A stretch of DNA of 64,000 bases from Legionellaceae bacterium. GTDB taxonomy: Bacteria; Pseudomonadota; Gammaproteobacteria; Legionellales; Legionellaceae. The translations under genes and the position numbers were made by a program. This document shows positions 19,911 to 28,792 of the stretch, piece by piece. How positions within the stretch are numbered: position 1 is the stretch's first letter; each line of letters starts with the position of its first letter. The stretch is from contig JAGOTG010000004.1 of the NCBI GenBank assembly GCA_018061965.1, forward strand, positions 62,001-126,000. Direction: 5' to 3'. The notes below the pieces were generated by a model that had not been told where the DNA came from, made no database searches, and saw only the letters and a program-made list of their open reading frames with translations.

Positions 19911-20903
19911 TTATAAACCGGGCTGTGGGGTGTGGTCGTTTTGCAGATCTTTCGTGTACTGGTATAATTTGTAGCCTGCAAATAAGCCAGCTCCTAGAAG
20001 GCCGGCCATATAGACTTTGTTTTCTTGACAATATTTAATGCATTGTTGCGCGTAAGTTGGTGATTTTTCTGCTACAAACTCAGGTAGGCTAGCGGGTAGT
20101 GATTTGGGTGCTGTCAATGCGCATTGCTGTTTCAACCAGAACCATATAGGTGGCAGGGATAGAGCCTCATCTGAAACCATAGCATGACTTAATATATCTT
20201 TTTTTGCAAATCCGGCACTTCCTGCTTTTCCTAAAGGATAATGACTCAAATCATAGGCGGTTTCAAAACGTGGGTGTTCGTTGGTTATGAGTAAATAAAT
20301 CATGGTCTCAGCTGAATAATACACTGAGTTTAAGACTAAGCGTTTTTCTAATAATTGATTAAAATCACTCGTCAAATGCAGGCGCAAAGAGGGTAAGTCT
20401 GCATAGTAATTAGATTCTCTATCAAAAACGAAGATTGGGAACAAAGTGCTCTGGGTCATTGTATAGATTTTGATGAGTAATGTTTCTTCATTTTCGGGTA
20501 AACGACGTTCGAAAAGTTTCGGATCGAGTTGAATTTGGCTAATTTCTAATAAAGAGGCATAAACCAGCATGAGTGCCGGGGCATATTTAAAGTTCTCGTG
20601 GTCGTGACCTGCGAAGGACTCAAAAATCCGGGTTAATGTCTGGAGATGTTGCTGCTGAATCAGAGGGTCTAGATTAGGATTTCTCAGGATTAGTGCACTG
20701 AGTGTCACGAATTGGATAGATTCTTTTGCACCGCCCAAATGCGACAAAGGAATCGAGTCACCAAACCCACCTTCTGTGATTTCGCCATGGCGATGACTAA
20801 GACGTAATCCCAAATTGTTGGTTAAAATATGGTGGATATCTACATAATTAAATAATGGCGCTTGCTTCGCTGTTGCTTGGGATAACTCATACTGCACTAC
20901 CAT
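19911..20903 (-). CDS. Unknown protein with C-terminal hydrophobic segment
   Basis: A 330-residue protein I do not recognise. The ATG at 20903 is preceded by GGAAG two bases upstream, closer than usual. There is no signal peptide. One hydrophobic helix near the C-terminus (KVYMAGLLGAGLFAGYKLYQY) is followed by a short polar tail, giving a tail-anchored appearance. The body is mixed alpha/beta by eye, with no catalytic motif I can name. The gene is convergent with the giant SecA-like gene, only 47 bases away, and lies behind the kinase-like gene on the same strand with a 107-base gap. The C-terminal anchor recurs in other unusual proteins of this window, so an effector role is conceivable but unproven. 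Confidence 0.65.
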   Translation of the reverse strand: MVVQYELSQATAKQAPLFNYVDIHHILTNNLGLRLSHRHGEITEGGFGDSIPLSHLGGAKESIQFVTLSALILRNPNLDPLIQQQHLQTLTRIFESFAGHDHENFKYAPALMLVYASLLEISQIQLDPKLFERRLPENEETLLIKIYTMTQSTLFPIFVFDRESNYYADLPSLRLHLTSDFNQLLEKRLVLNSVYYSAETMIYLLITNEHPRFETAYDLSHYPLGKAGSAGFAKKDILSHAMVSDEALSLPPIWFWLKQQCALTAPKSLPASLPEFVAEKSPTYAQQCIKYCQENKVYMAGLLGAGLFAGYKLYQYTKDLQNDHTPQPGL

Positions 20904-21010
20904 ATCTTCCGAACCTGACTATCAGTATAGGCAATACTGTACGAGTCGAATATTAAGGATTTATTAACTAAGTGAACGACCAGAAATAACATCTCATTTT
21001 TGATCTAAAT

Positions 21011-22534
21011 TTACACACTATCTGGGCCATGAATATCGTTTTGGACATCCGGTTGTTTGTCCAAATATGATTTTGCAGCGGCCACTGCGAGTTTACATTG
21101 GACCAAACTTTGACTTAAACGCTCTTCAAGAGTGGGTGGGGTGAACCAGTTATATATTCGGTCCATAATGCTGAATGTAGCGGGATCTCTTGGTCGGGGT
21201 AAGGATGCTTCGAATTTGAGAATGAATTCATCTATCTCCTCAAAAGTGGTTGCATTATCAATCCATTTAATTAACTGTAAGACTTCTTTTTCACGATCAG
21301 ATAATTTTTGATTACCAATTTGGTTTTTATAATACTGTACTTTTTCTTTGGGGGAGCTAGAAAACTGGTTTTTTAATGTGGCTAACTCAGCGGCGTCCAT
21401 TTTGCCATGTTGCGCTAGAAATTGAGTAAGAATTTGTAAGCAATTATGTTTTGACACACTCACATTATCGACCTCTCCCAACTCAGTCAAAAGGCTGCCA
21501 TTAACTTGGCGGACAGCTATTTGTTGCATGGGTACAGGAGATAATGCACTGGTTTCTGTGTCTAACATTTGCTCCATGTCGTTGATGATATCATAAACAC
21601 GTTGCATGTCATCCATCGTTTCGCATTGATTCACTTGGCGCAATAAATCGATTGCATAGTGAGTATTGAAAGCCGTGATGTCGGGAGATTGCCTAGGTGT
21701 AGAGGGTGGGGTGATCACTGGGCTTAATTTTTCTCTGCAATACTGTTTGATACTTTCTAGGTTCAAACTTTGTTCCGTTGCTAGTAGATGCTCAGCGACA
21801 AATACCGCGTCGTGTCTATCTTGAGTGGTAGGCTTAGGAAAACGTGCATCGGGCACATGCTCCATATCGTAAGCGTTGGCCAAAATAGCTATGGCTTGCG
21901 GGTTGGTAGTTAAAAAATTAGTATTTGTGATATCTGGTCTGTGATCTTTAATGAATAAGAGTGTTTTGACGGTTTGAATAGTTGCTGGCACATGCGCGTG
22001 ATAAGGCTCGTTTTCAAACCAATTAGTGTATGTATGAGACATTTCCTGCCAAGTATCCAGACTGGAAAAACTCGATCTGCGTTGCAAACCGAGTAAACAC
22101 GCTTCATCGCGTGCTTCCAATTGGACTGCCATCCCAATATCAATACAAACGACTTTCCCTGCTGGTGTTTTGATGAAATTATTTTTTGCAGTGGCATCGA
22201 TAATGATGCGCCCAGTTCGATTAAAAATATCAATTAATGCGCGACTTACCTCTTGATCGGAGGGTTTTGTTCCTGTAATAAATGGACATACCCAGCCTAT
22301 TTCTTCTCTGCCATTTATCATGGTTTTTTCTATCCGAGCAGGTGGAACAAGATCAGGATTGATTTCATTCCAGATTCGCACGGAGCGTGCATAATTATCC
22401 ATACTATCTACAGCTTTGGTTTCTAGCGGTGTGTTATTTTTTTGGGTGATTTTTAATACCAAATCACCATCTTGTTTGGCACCATTGCAATAGATCCAAT
22501 TAAAAGAGCCATTGTCGATTAATGTCCAAGGCAT
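21011..22534 (-). CDS. Protein kinase-like protein, candidate effector
   Basis: The 507-residue protein starts MPWTLIDNGSFNWIYCNG, with AAGGAA seven bases before the ATG. The first 140 residues look like a reduced protein-kinase fold. They include a glycine-loop-like NGSFNWIY, lysine 28 in LVLKI, a possible helix-C glutamate 57, hinge VCPFITG at 82-88, a catalytic-loop-like D113-ATAK-N118, and D132-I-G in place of DFG. The HRD arginine and histidine are absent. Similar minimal kinase layouts occur in aminoglycoside-phosphotransferase-like proteins and in bacterial effectors. The remaining 370 residues are helical and unrecognised. The substrate is unknown. The gene is alone or cotranscribed with the gene at 19911. 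Confidence 0.65.
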   Translation of the reverse strand: MPWTLIDNGSFNWIYCNGAKQDGDLVLKITQKNNTPLETKAVDSMDNYARSVRIWNEINPDLVPPARIEKTMINGREEIGWVCPFITGTKPSDQEVSRALIDIFNRTGRIIIDATAKNNFIKTPAGKVVCIDIGMAVQLEARDEACLLGLQRRSSFSSLDTWQEMSHTYTNWFENEPYHAHVPATIQTVKTLLFIKDHRPDITNTNFLTTNPQAIAILANAYDMEHVPDARFPKPTTQDRHDAVFVAEHLLATEQSLNLESIKQYCREKLSPVITPPSTPRQSPDITAFNTHYAIDLLRQVNQCETMDDMQRVYDIINDMEQMLDTETSALSPVPMQQIAVRQVNGSLLTELGEVDNVSVSKHNCLQILTQFLAQHGKMDAAELATLKNQFSSSPKEKVQYYKNQIGNQKLSDREKEVLQLIKWIDNATTFEEIDEFILKFEASLPRPRDPATFSIMDRIYNWFTPPTLEERLSQSLVQCKLAVAAAKSYLDKQPDVQNDIHGPDSV

Positions 22535-22667
22535 ATGCAGTTTCCTTGTAAGAACTTATTATCTTATAAGTAAAGCATAGAATAGGCTGGGAGGTTTGCC
22601 AGTGTTGTTAATCTGAGTTGTGATTGTTAGTGAGTGGAAATTTTATGCAACCATGTGCGCAAAATTT

Positions 22668-22701
22668 AAAAGTTCCGCGCGCGTAAGCAAGCGGAACTTT
22701 T
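22668..22701 (-). terminator. Intrinsic terminator after nrdB
   Basis: AAAAGTTCCGC and GCGGAACTTTT are perfect 11-base arms around a 12-base loop, 18 bases past the nrdB stop codon. Read on the minus strand, the stem ends in UUUU followed by AAAUUUU. The A/T-flanked symmetry could also stop plus-strand transcription. Confidence 0.75.
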
Positions 22702-22719
22702 GTGTAATGAGGATGAAGA

Positions 22720-23817
22720 CTACTCGTCTTCCCAACTTAGAGTTCCACCTGCTTGATACTCAATGACGCGGGTTTCAAAGAAGTTTTTTTCTTTTTTGAG
22801 ATCCAGCATTTCGCTCATCCAGGGGAAAGGATTTTCAGCACCAGGATATTGCTCGGGTAGGCCAATTTGATTAAAGCGGCGGTTAGCGATGAAATAAATG
22901 TACTCTTCAAACATTTCTGCATTCATGCCTAAAATGCCATGTGGCATGGTATCGTGCGCATATTGATATTCTAATGCTACGCCTTCTTTAATTAAGGCAA
23001 TGATTTCTTGTTTGAATTCATTAGTCCATAACTGCGGGTTTTCAATTTTAATTTGATTGATCACATCGATACCGAAATTCATGTGCATCGATTCATCACG
23101 CAAAATATATTGAAACTGCTCTGAAGTGCCCACCATTTTATTCCGGCGACCCATCGATAGAATTTGCGTGAAGCCAACATAAAAGAAAATACCTTCAAAG
23201 ACCACATAAAAGGCAATCAAGTCACGCAGCAGACGCTGATCGTTTTCCAGTGTACCTGTCTGGAAAGTCGGATCACACAAGCTTTGCGTAAAGGGTAGCG
23301 CCCACAAGGCTTTACTGGCTACAGAAGGAATTTCGCGATACATATTAAATACGGCCGCTTCATCTAAGCTTAGACTTTCAATGATGTATTGATACGCATG
23401 GGTATGCAGGGCTTCTTCGAATGCTTGGCGCAATAAATATTGGCGGCATTCTGGGTTGGTGATATGCCGATAGACCGCTAAAACCAGATTATTGGCCACC
23501 AAAGAATCTGCTGTAGAAAAAAAGCCTAAATTACGTAAAATAATCAAGCGCTCATCTTCGCTTAATCCTTTGGGATCACGCCATAAAGCCAAATCAGAGC
23601 TCATGCTGATTTCATTCGGCATCCAGTGATTAGCGCAAGCAGTCAAATATTTGTCCCAAGCCCATGTATATTTAAACGGGACCAGTTGGTTGAGATCGGC
23701 ACGGCAGTTGATGATTTTTTTGTCATCCACATGAATGCGGTCTGCACCCATTTCAATGGCTTCTAGGCCACTCATATTGGGGGTGGTGTGTCGGTCTGCA
23801 GTGGCAGCTTCGCTCAT
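22720..23817 (-). CDS. nrdB: Class Ia ribonucleotide reductase, beta subunit
   Basis: NrdB carries the di-iron tyrosyl radical that starts ribonucleotide reduction by NrdA. The 365-residue protein shows the helical metal-ligand motifs: [17 protein letters not shown] (a glutamate, a histidine and a tyrosine at the radical position), [12 protein letters not shown] and [11 protein letters not shown]. The C-terminal tail LSWEDE is acidic, as expected for docking to NrdA. TCTCCT on the plus strand gives a good ribosome site before the ATG. It lies 141 bases downstream of nrdA on the same strand with a palindromic repeat between them, and an intrinsic terminator follows. Confidence 0.95.
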   Translation of the reverse strand: MSEAATADRHTTPNMSGLEAIEMGADRIHVDDKKIINCRADLNQLVPFKYTWAWDKYLTACANHWMPNEISMSSDLALWRDPKGLSEDERLIILRNLGFFSTADSLVANNLVLAVYRHITNPECRQYLLRQAFEEALHTHAYQYIIESLSLDEAAVFNMYREIPSVASKALWALPFTQSLCDPTFQTGTLENDQRLLRDLIAFYVVFEGIFFYVGFTQILSMGRRNKMVGTSEQFQYILRDESMHMNFGIDVINQIKIENPQLWTNEFKQEIIALIKEGVALEYQYAHDTMPHGILGMNAEMFEEYIYFIANRRFNQIGLPEQYPGAENPFPWMSEMLDLKKEKNFFETRVIEYQAGGTLSWEDE

Positions 23818-23867
23818 AATTTCTCCTGAATTTTTTGTTTTTTTATATTAATGTTCTTATTGTTTGT

Positions 23868-23952
23868 GTCATTCCCAGGTAGGTGGGAATCCATCCTCAA
23901 AATAGGCATAATGCCCAATTTATGTATAGATTCCCGCCTGCGCAGGCATGAC
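23868..23952. repeat. Imperfect inverted-repeat element between nrdA and nrdB
   Basis: Two 24-base arms, one beginning GTCATTCCCAGGTAGGTGGG and the other ending GCCTGCGCAGGCATGAC, pair imperfectly around about 37 bases. The sequence resembles the widespread GTCATTCCCGC...GCGGGAATC class of intergenic repeats, and a related half-copy lies at 326-349. It is transcribed inside the nrdAB operon and could affect nrdB expression or mRNA processing, but that is inference. Confidence 0.7.
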
Positions 23953-23958
23953 AAGAGC

Positions 23959-26790
23959 TTATTGGCATGCTTCGCAGTCTGGATCCAGAATAGAGCAAGA
24001 CTTAGGCTCTGCAGGTGCCCCAGATTTCACGGCATTTAAAGCGCCATCTGTTATCGTGGATTTTTCTGCGTTGGATGCGCCAGTACTCCGTAAATAGTAG
24101 GTGGTTTTTAAGCCCCGTAACCAAGCTTGACGATACAATTCATCAAGTTTTTTTCCGGAAGGCTTGGCCATATAGATATTCAAAGATTGTGCTTGGTCAA
24201 TCCATTTTTGGCGACGTGAACCGGATTCTACTAACCACATTGGGTCTATTTCAAATGCAGTGGCATACCGGCGTTTGAGATCTTCCGGAATACGACTGAT
24301 GGGTTGGACACTGCCATCGAAATATTTGAGATCATTGACCATGACCTCATCCCAAAGCTTAAGCGCTTTCAGATCATCAACCAAATAAGGATTGATCACT
24401 GTAAATTCCCCAGACAAATTTGATTTGACATACAAATTTTGATAAGTAGGTTCAATCGATTGCGAGACACCACAAATATTAGAAATCGTTGCAGTGGGGG
24501 CAATCGCCATCACATTGGAATTACGCATACCTTGCGTACGTACTGCGACGCGTAAAGCTTCCCAATCTAATTTTTGACTGCGGTCTTGCTCAAGGTACTT
24601 GCCGCGTGCTTGTTGTAAAATATTAATGGAATCAATCGGTAGAATCCCTTTGCTCCATAAAGAGTTTTCATAACTGGGATACAAACCACGCTCTTTTGCC
24701 AACGCTGAAGAAGCTTCGATGGCATAATAAGAGATGACCTCCATGGAAGTATCTGCGAATTCTACCGCCTCTGGAGATGCATAATCCAATTTTAAAGCAT
24801 ACAGTGCATCCTGAAAGCCCATCAAACCCATACCGACTGGTCGATGTTTGAGGTTAGAGTTGCGTGCTTGTGGCACGGAGTAATAATTGATGTCGATGAC
24901 ATTATCCAGCATGCGTACGGCAGTCGTGATGGTACGACGTAGTTTTTGCGTGTCTAATTGACCTTCTACAATATGCGCTGGTAAATTCACTGACCCCAAA
25001 TTACAGACTGCGATTTCATCAGCTGCCGTATTGAGCGTGATTTCAGTACATAGATTCGAGCTATGAATCACTCCGGCGTGTTGTTGTGGTGAACGTAGAT
25101 TACACGCGTCTTTGAAGGTAAGCCAAGGATGTCCAGTTTCAAACAACATAGACAGCATTTTGCGCCAGAGCTTGGTAGCTGAAAGAGTTTTATAATGTTT
25201 GATTTTTCCTGTACGTACGGCTTCTTCATGAGCTAAATAAGCCGATTCAAATGGTTTTCCGTAGCATTCATGGAGATCGGTCACGTCATTAGGCGAAAAC
25301 AAAGTCCAATCGCCGTCTGCAAATACGCGTTTCATAAACAAATCTGGGATCCACAGCGCCGTATTCATGTCATGGGTACGGCGGCGATCATCACCTGTGT
25401 TTTTACGTAATTCTAGGAATTCTTCTACATCCATATGCCAACATTCTAAATAAGCACATACCGCACCTTTGCGCTTGCCACCCTGATTGACGGCAACTGC
25501 AGTTGCATCGGCTACATTGAGGAAGGGCACCACACCTTGCGATTTACCATTGGTGCCTTTGATGTGCGAACCCATAGCGCGGACAGGTGTCCAGTCATTG
25601 CCTAAGCCGCCTGCAAATTTGGACAATAAGGCATTGTCTTTTAAAGCGGAGTAAATACCATCTAAATGATCAGGCACAGTGGTGAGGTAACAACTGGATA
25701 ATTGTGGACGAACGGTTCCGGAATTAAATAAAGTTGGGGTAGAGGCCATATAATCGAAAGAGGATAATAATGTATAAAACTCAATGGCTCTTGCATTTTT
25801 ATCCTGTTCACGGGTTGCTAATCCCATGGCGACCCGCATAAAAAATGCTTGTGGTAACTCATAACGTACGCCGTTTTGATGAATAAAATAACGATCATAT
25901 AAGGTTTGTAAACTCAAATAAGTAAATTGCATATCCCGTAATGGCAATAAAGCTTGACCTAATTTATCGAGATCGAATTCAGCTAATTTGGGATCAAGAA
26001 TACCTTGCTCAATGCCATTGGCGATATAATTTTTGAAATAAGCAGGGTACAGTTGCGTCATTTCATCAAAAGTCGCTTCGGTTTGGAGCGATAAATGGGT
26101 CAATGCTTCAGTACGCATACTATCTAGCAATAAGCGGGCACTCACATAGGTATAATTAGGTTCTGTTTCAATGAGGGTACGTGCTGCCATAATCAAAACT
26201 TTATGCACATCCTCCAAGCTGGCTTGTTGATATAAATTGCGCAAAGCATTTTTGATGATGGGTTCTGCTTTGACTTCTGCCAAACCGCGACACGCTTCGT
26301 TGACGATAATGTCTAGTCGAGCCAGATCCAATGGCTGAACTGTGCCATCGGGCATAGTAACGTATTTGACGGAAGAATCTTTATCCAATTTTTGATTGGC
26401 AGAGTCGCGCGCTTTACGGCGCTCTTCGCGATATAAAACATAAGAACGGGCCACTTTATTGTGACCACTGCGCATCAAGGCCAATTCTACTTGATCCTGA
26501 ATATCTTCAATATGCATGCTACCACCAGAAGGCATGCGCCGTCTGAATGCGTTGGTAATTTGCTGAGTCAATGCGGTGATTTGTTCGCGAATGCGATTCG
26601 AAGCCACGGCATTAGGGCCCTCGATAGCGATAAAAGCTTTGGTGATCGCGACTGATATTTTATTATCATCATAAGAAACAACTTTTCCATTTCGCTTGAT
26701 GGTTTTTAGAGTACCTGGCGCGTTGGCATTGAGTTCAAATTGGTTCACAGGTACGGCCGTAATCGGCGCAGGTTCTAAAATGGTTGACAT
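23959..26790 (-). CDS. nrdA: Class Ia ribonucleotide reductase, alpha subunit
   Basis: NrdA reduces ribonucleoside diphosphates to deoxyribonucleotides. I start at ATG 26790 (MSTILEPAPITAV) because TGGAGA lies five bases upstream; the frame extends to 26817. The product is 943 residues. An ATP-cone starts near KTIKRNGKVVSYDDNKI, and a second cone-like segment follows near VKYVTMPDGTVQPLD, as in the larger Pseudomonas-type NrdA. Catalytic-core motifs include STPTLFNSGT and SSCYLTTV, NLCTEITLN, and PTATISNICGVSQSIEP. The C-terminus ends CSILDPDCEACQ with redox cysteines. Paired NrdR boxes lie upstream, and nrdB follows. Confidence 0.96.
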   Translation of the reverse strand: MSTILEPAPITAVPVNQFELNANAPGTLKTIKRNGKVVSYDDNKISVAITKAFIAIEGPNAVASNRIREQITALTQQITNAFRRRMPSGGSMHIEDIQDQVELALMRSGHNKVARSYVLYREERRKARDSANQKLDKDSSVKYVTMPDGTVQPLDLARLDIIVNEACRGLAEVKAEPIIKNALRNLYQQASLEDVHKVLIMAARTLIETEPNYTYVSARLLLDSMRTEALTHLSLQTEATFDEMTQLYPAYFKNYIANGIEQGILDPKLAEFDLDKLGQALLPLRDMQFTYLSLQTLYDRYFIHQNGVRYELPQAFFMRVAMGLATREQDKNARAIEFYTLLSSFDYMASTPTLFNSGTVRPQLSSCYLTTVPDHLDGIYSALKDNALLSKFAGGLGNDWTPVRAMGSHIKGTNGKSQGVVPFLNVADATAVAVNQGGKRKGAVCAYLECWHMDVEEFLELRKNTGDDRRRTHDMNTALWIPDLFMKRVFADGDWTLFSPNDVTDLHECYGKPFESAYLAHEEAVRTGKIKHYKTLSATKLWRKMLSMLFETGHPWLTFKDACNLRSPQQHAGVIHSSNLCTEITLNTAADEIAVCNLGSVNLPAHIVEGQLDTQKLRRTITTAVRMLDNVIDINYYSVPQARNSNLKHRPVGMGLMGFQDALYALKLDYASPEAVEFADTSMEVISYYAIEASSALAKERGLYPSYENSLWSKGILPIDSINILQQARGKYLEQDRSQKLDWEALRVAVRTQGMRNSNVMAIAPTATISNICGVSQSIEPTYQNLYVKSNLSGEFTVINPYLVDDLKALKLWDEVMVNDLKYFDGSVQPISRIPEDLKRRYATAFEIDPMWLVESGSRRQKWIDQAQSLNIYMAKPSGKKLDELYRQAWLRGLKTTYYLRSTGASNAEKSTITDGALNAVKSGAPAEPKSCSILDPDCEACQ

Positions 26791-26820
26791 GGTTTCTCCA
26801 AAAAGGTATGTAAGCACTAA

Positions 26821-26867
26821 ACACTACATATAGATAAATAATTGCTATTAAACACAATATAGTGTGT
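26821..26867 (-). promoter_or_regulatory. Paired NrdR boxes upstream of nrdAB
   Basis: Two 16-base sites resemble the NrdR consensus ACACWATATATWGTGT. ACACAATATAGTGTGT (26852-26867) matches 15 of 16 positions, and ACACTACATATAGATA (26821-26836) matches 12 of 16. Their starts are exactly 31 bases apart, the known three-turn spacing. NrdR with bound nucleotide represses ribonucleotide reductase genes at such pairs. The sites lie 31 bases upstream of the nrdA start codon. Confidence 0.85.
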
Positions 26868-27016
26868 TTTTTTAGATATAGCAAGAGAATAACTAGGGGG
26901 ATATCTTGTGGATAAGTTGTGAAATACTTGGATAGCCATTCAGACATACTTGCTTGATTTTAACTTATTCGCTATTGTCCTATAGAAGGGCATTTAATTT
27001 GAAAATGGATTTTCAT

Positions 27017-28192
27017 ATGAAGATAAATACATTATGTATTTTTGGCACCTGTCCTGAAGCCATAAAAATGGCGCCTGTTATCAAATGCTTAGAGCTTGAC
27101 CCGCGGTTTCATAATCAAATCGCGGTGATAGAGCAGCAGCCAGATAAGATGCAATCAGTATTAGACCTCTATCATATCAAACCCGAGCATCGCTGGAATA
27201 TGACGATTGCTAATCAAGATGTTCCGCGACTTACGGCTAGAATACTATTGATATTAACCGAATTTTTTGAGAAAAATCGGCCTGATTATGTTTTAGTCGT
27301 TGGCGATACCGTTACAGCATTGACTGCAGCGATAGCCGCTCATTATTTTCAGATCCCGATTGGACATATAGAGGCTGGTTTGCGTGCTGGCGATCATTAT
27401 TTGTCTCGCTCTCAAGAGGCGAATAGAAAATTAGTGGGGCATTTGGCAAATGTGCATTTTGCTTCTACGTTTTCGGCCCGGCATAATTTGTTGCGCGAAG
27501 GGATTGCGAGTGACGCGATTTATGTGACAGGTAGCACTGCCATGGATGCGCTCTTTGATACCTTAACCCATATTCGGCAGCATTCAGAGCTTCAAGTACA
27601 ATTACGCGAACAATTTTCTTATCTTAACCCATTACGCAAAATGATATTGGTCACAGGACCGCAGTGCGCAAATGGGGCGCAGAGATTGCAAAATATTTGT
27701 GAGGCATTAGGTGCAATTGCGCAGAGATTTCCAGAAATAGATATTGTTTACTCGGTGGATCCTAATGTGCAGCCTGTTGTTCATGCCTATTTGTCTGAGA
27801 TTAAGACTGTTTTTTTAATTGATCCTACTGATTATTTAGCCTTTGTGTATTTGATGCAGACCTGTTACTTGGTGATTACCGATTCTGGCGGAATTCAAGA
27901 AGAGGCGCCTTCTTTGGGCAAACCAGTATTGCTGATGCGTGAGAAAACCGAACGGCCTGAGGCGTTAGAAGCGGGCACAGTGATTTTAGTAGGCACCGAG
28001 GTAGAAAAGATCGTGTTTGAAACCACGCGTTTACTCAAGAATCCCAGTCATTATCAGCAAATGAGTCAATCAGTGAGTCCTTATGGGGATGGCAAGGCAG
28101 GTTCGCGTATTGTGGAAACACTCGCGAAACATGCGATGAAGCATTCGGTTACCAAACAGGATTATACAGCGGGGTTGATTCCAGTGGCGTAG
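27017..28192 (+). CDS. WecB-like UDP-GlcNAc 2-epimerase homologue with altered active site
   Basis: The 391-residue protein aligns over its full length with UDP-N-acetylglucosamine 2-epimerase, which makes UDP-ManNAc for surface polysaccharides. Conserved parts include VVGDTVTA, GHIEAGLRAGD, EANRKLVGH and the long DSGGIQEEAPSLGKPVLLM segment. Key positions differ: GTRPE of the family is GTCPE (Cys12), the HRE of the usual QHREML segment is replaced by QPD, and the essential GHRRES loop is GPQCANG at residues 214-220. YPVHLNPNV is shortened to YSVDPNV. Enzyme activity as a normal epimerase is therefore doubtful. I chose ATG 27017 (MKINTLCIFGT) by family alignment; ATG 27005 and upstream starts are possible. 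The gene is divergent from nrdA. Confidence 0.8.
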   Translation: MKINTLCIFGTCPEAIKMAPVIKCLELDPRFHNQIAVIEQQPDKMQSVLDLYHIKPEHRWNMTIANQDVPRLTARILLILTEFFEKNRPDYVLVVGDTVTALTAAIAAHYFQIPIGHIEAGLRAGDHYLSRSQEANRKLVGHLANVHFASTFSARHNLLREGIASDAIYVTGSTAMDALFDTLTHIRQHSELQVQLREQFSYLNPLRKMILVTGPQCANGAQRLQNICEALGAIAQRFPEIDIVYSVDPNVQPVVHAYLSEIKTVFLIDPTDYLAFVYLMQTCYLVITDSGGIQEEAPSLGKPVLLMREKTERPEALEAGTVILVGTEVEKIVFETTRLLKNPSHYQQMSQSVSPYGDGKAGSRIVETLAKHAMKHSVTKQDYTAGLIPVA

Positions 28193-28231
28193 ACTTTTGG
28201 TCTATACACAAAAATGTCTTGCATGATAGGT

Positions 28232-28268
28232 CCCGTTCGGGCTGCGCGACTTCTCAGCCCGAACAGGG
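28232..28268. repeat. Strong hairpin downstream of the WecB-like gene
   Basis: CCCGTTCGGGCTG (28232-28244) pairs with CAGCCCGAACAGGG (28255-28268), leaving one bulged base and a 10-base loop. No T run follows directly. It sits just before the terminator at 28275 and may be a dispersed palindrome or part of a compound terminator. Confidence 0.55.
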
Positions 28269-28274
28269 CTTGAA

Positions 28275-28310
28275 AAAATCATCTATACTGCGTGCAGTAT
28301 AGATGATTTT
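28275..28310. terminator. Bidirectional intrinsic terminator
   Basis: AAAATCATCTATACTGC and GCAGTATAGATGATTTT are perfect 17-base arms around a 2-base apex. The A-rich and T-rich ends provide a U-tract in both directions. It separates two convergent genes, and its right end overlaps the stop codon of the gene at 28309-28578. Confidence 0.8.
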
Positions 28311-28578
28311 ATTGTTGTTTCATTTTTTGTGCTATCATCTGTGCGCATTGTTGCTTTTCTTCATCTGTAGCATTGTATGATACGGTTTTTTTGTTCTCGA
28401 CCACGGGTTTTACACAGTCTAATATCAAACGGTGGGGAGCTTGTGCGCCCTTGGAATACCCTTCTTGCTTACAGGCTTCTGCAATACCCATACAAGGGTT
28501 TGCAAAGACGTCAGTATTCAACATGATGATACCCAATGATGCGATAATGAGACTGGATTTGATGGTTAATTTGTTCAT
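28309..28578 (-). CDS. Small secreted cysteine-containing protein
   Basis: An 89-residue protein with a clear signal peptide: MNKLTIKSS, a hydrophobic core and a cleavage-like VFANP site near residue 27. The mature part has four cysteines (in NPCMG, AEACK, LDCVK and QQCAQ), suggesting two disulfides in the periplasm. AAGGAG lies six bases before the ATG. I do not recognise the family, although small secreted proteins with a GxxxACKxEGY-like segment seem familiar from Legionellales. It is monocistronic and convergent with the WecB-like gene. Confidence 0.75.
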   Translation of the reverse strand: MNKLTIKSSLIIASLGIIMLNTDVFANPCMGIAEACKQEGYSKGAQAPHRLILDCVKPVVENKKTVSYNATDEEKQQCAQMIAQKMKQQ

Positions 28579-28689
28579 GTACTGCTCCTTAAAAAGTGTT
28601 TACTGTTTAAGTATAGTGCTATTTGTGTTTATTTCAAGCATATTTCTGGTGTGCGATTCATAACACAACCTGATACAAAAAAACATAAA

Positions 28690-28745
28690 TTGTTATTTAT
28701 TGAACAATTTGTTATAATCAGGACTTACGAAAACCCCGAAGTCCT
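28690..28745 (+). promoter_or_regulatory. rhlE promoter and leader hairpin
   Basis: TTGTTA (28690-28695) and TATAAT (28713-28718) are 17 bases apart. The predicted transcript begins near 28725, next to a short hairpin AGGACTT (28720-28726) / AAGTCCT (28739-28745). The untranslated leader is about 68 bases. No ribosome site better than a weak GAGAT is seen before the rhlE ATG. Confidence 0.5.
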
Positions 28746-28792
28746 AATAATTTTAATTTGGCCACTTTGGCCTACCATAGAGATCACCTTAT

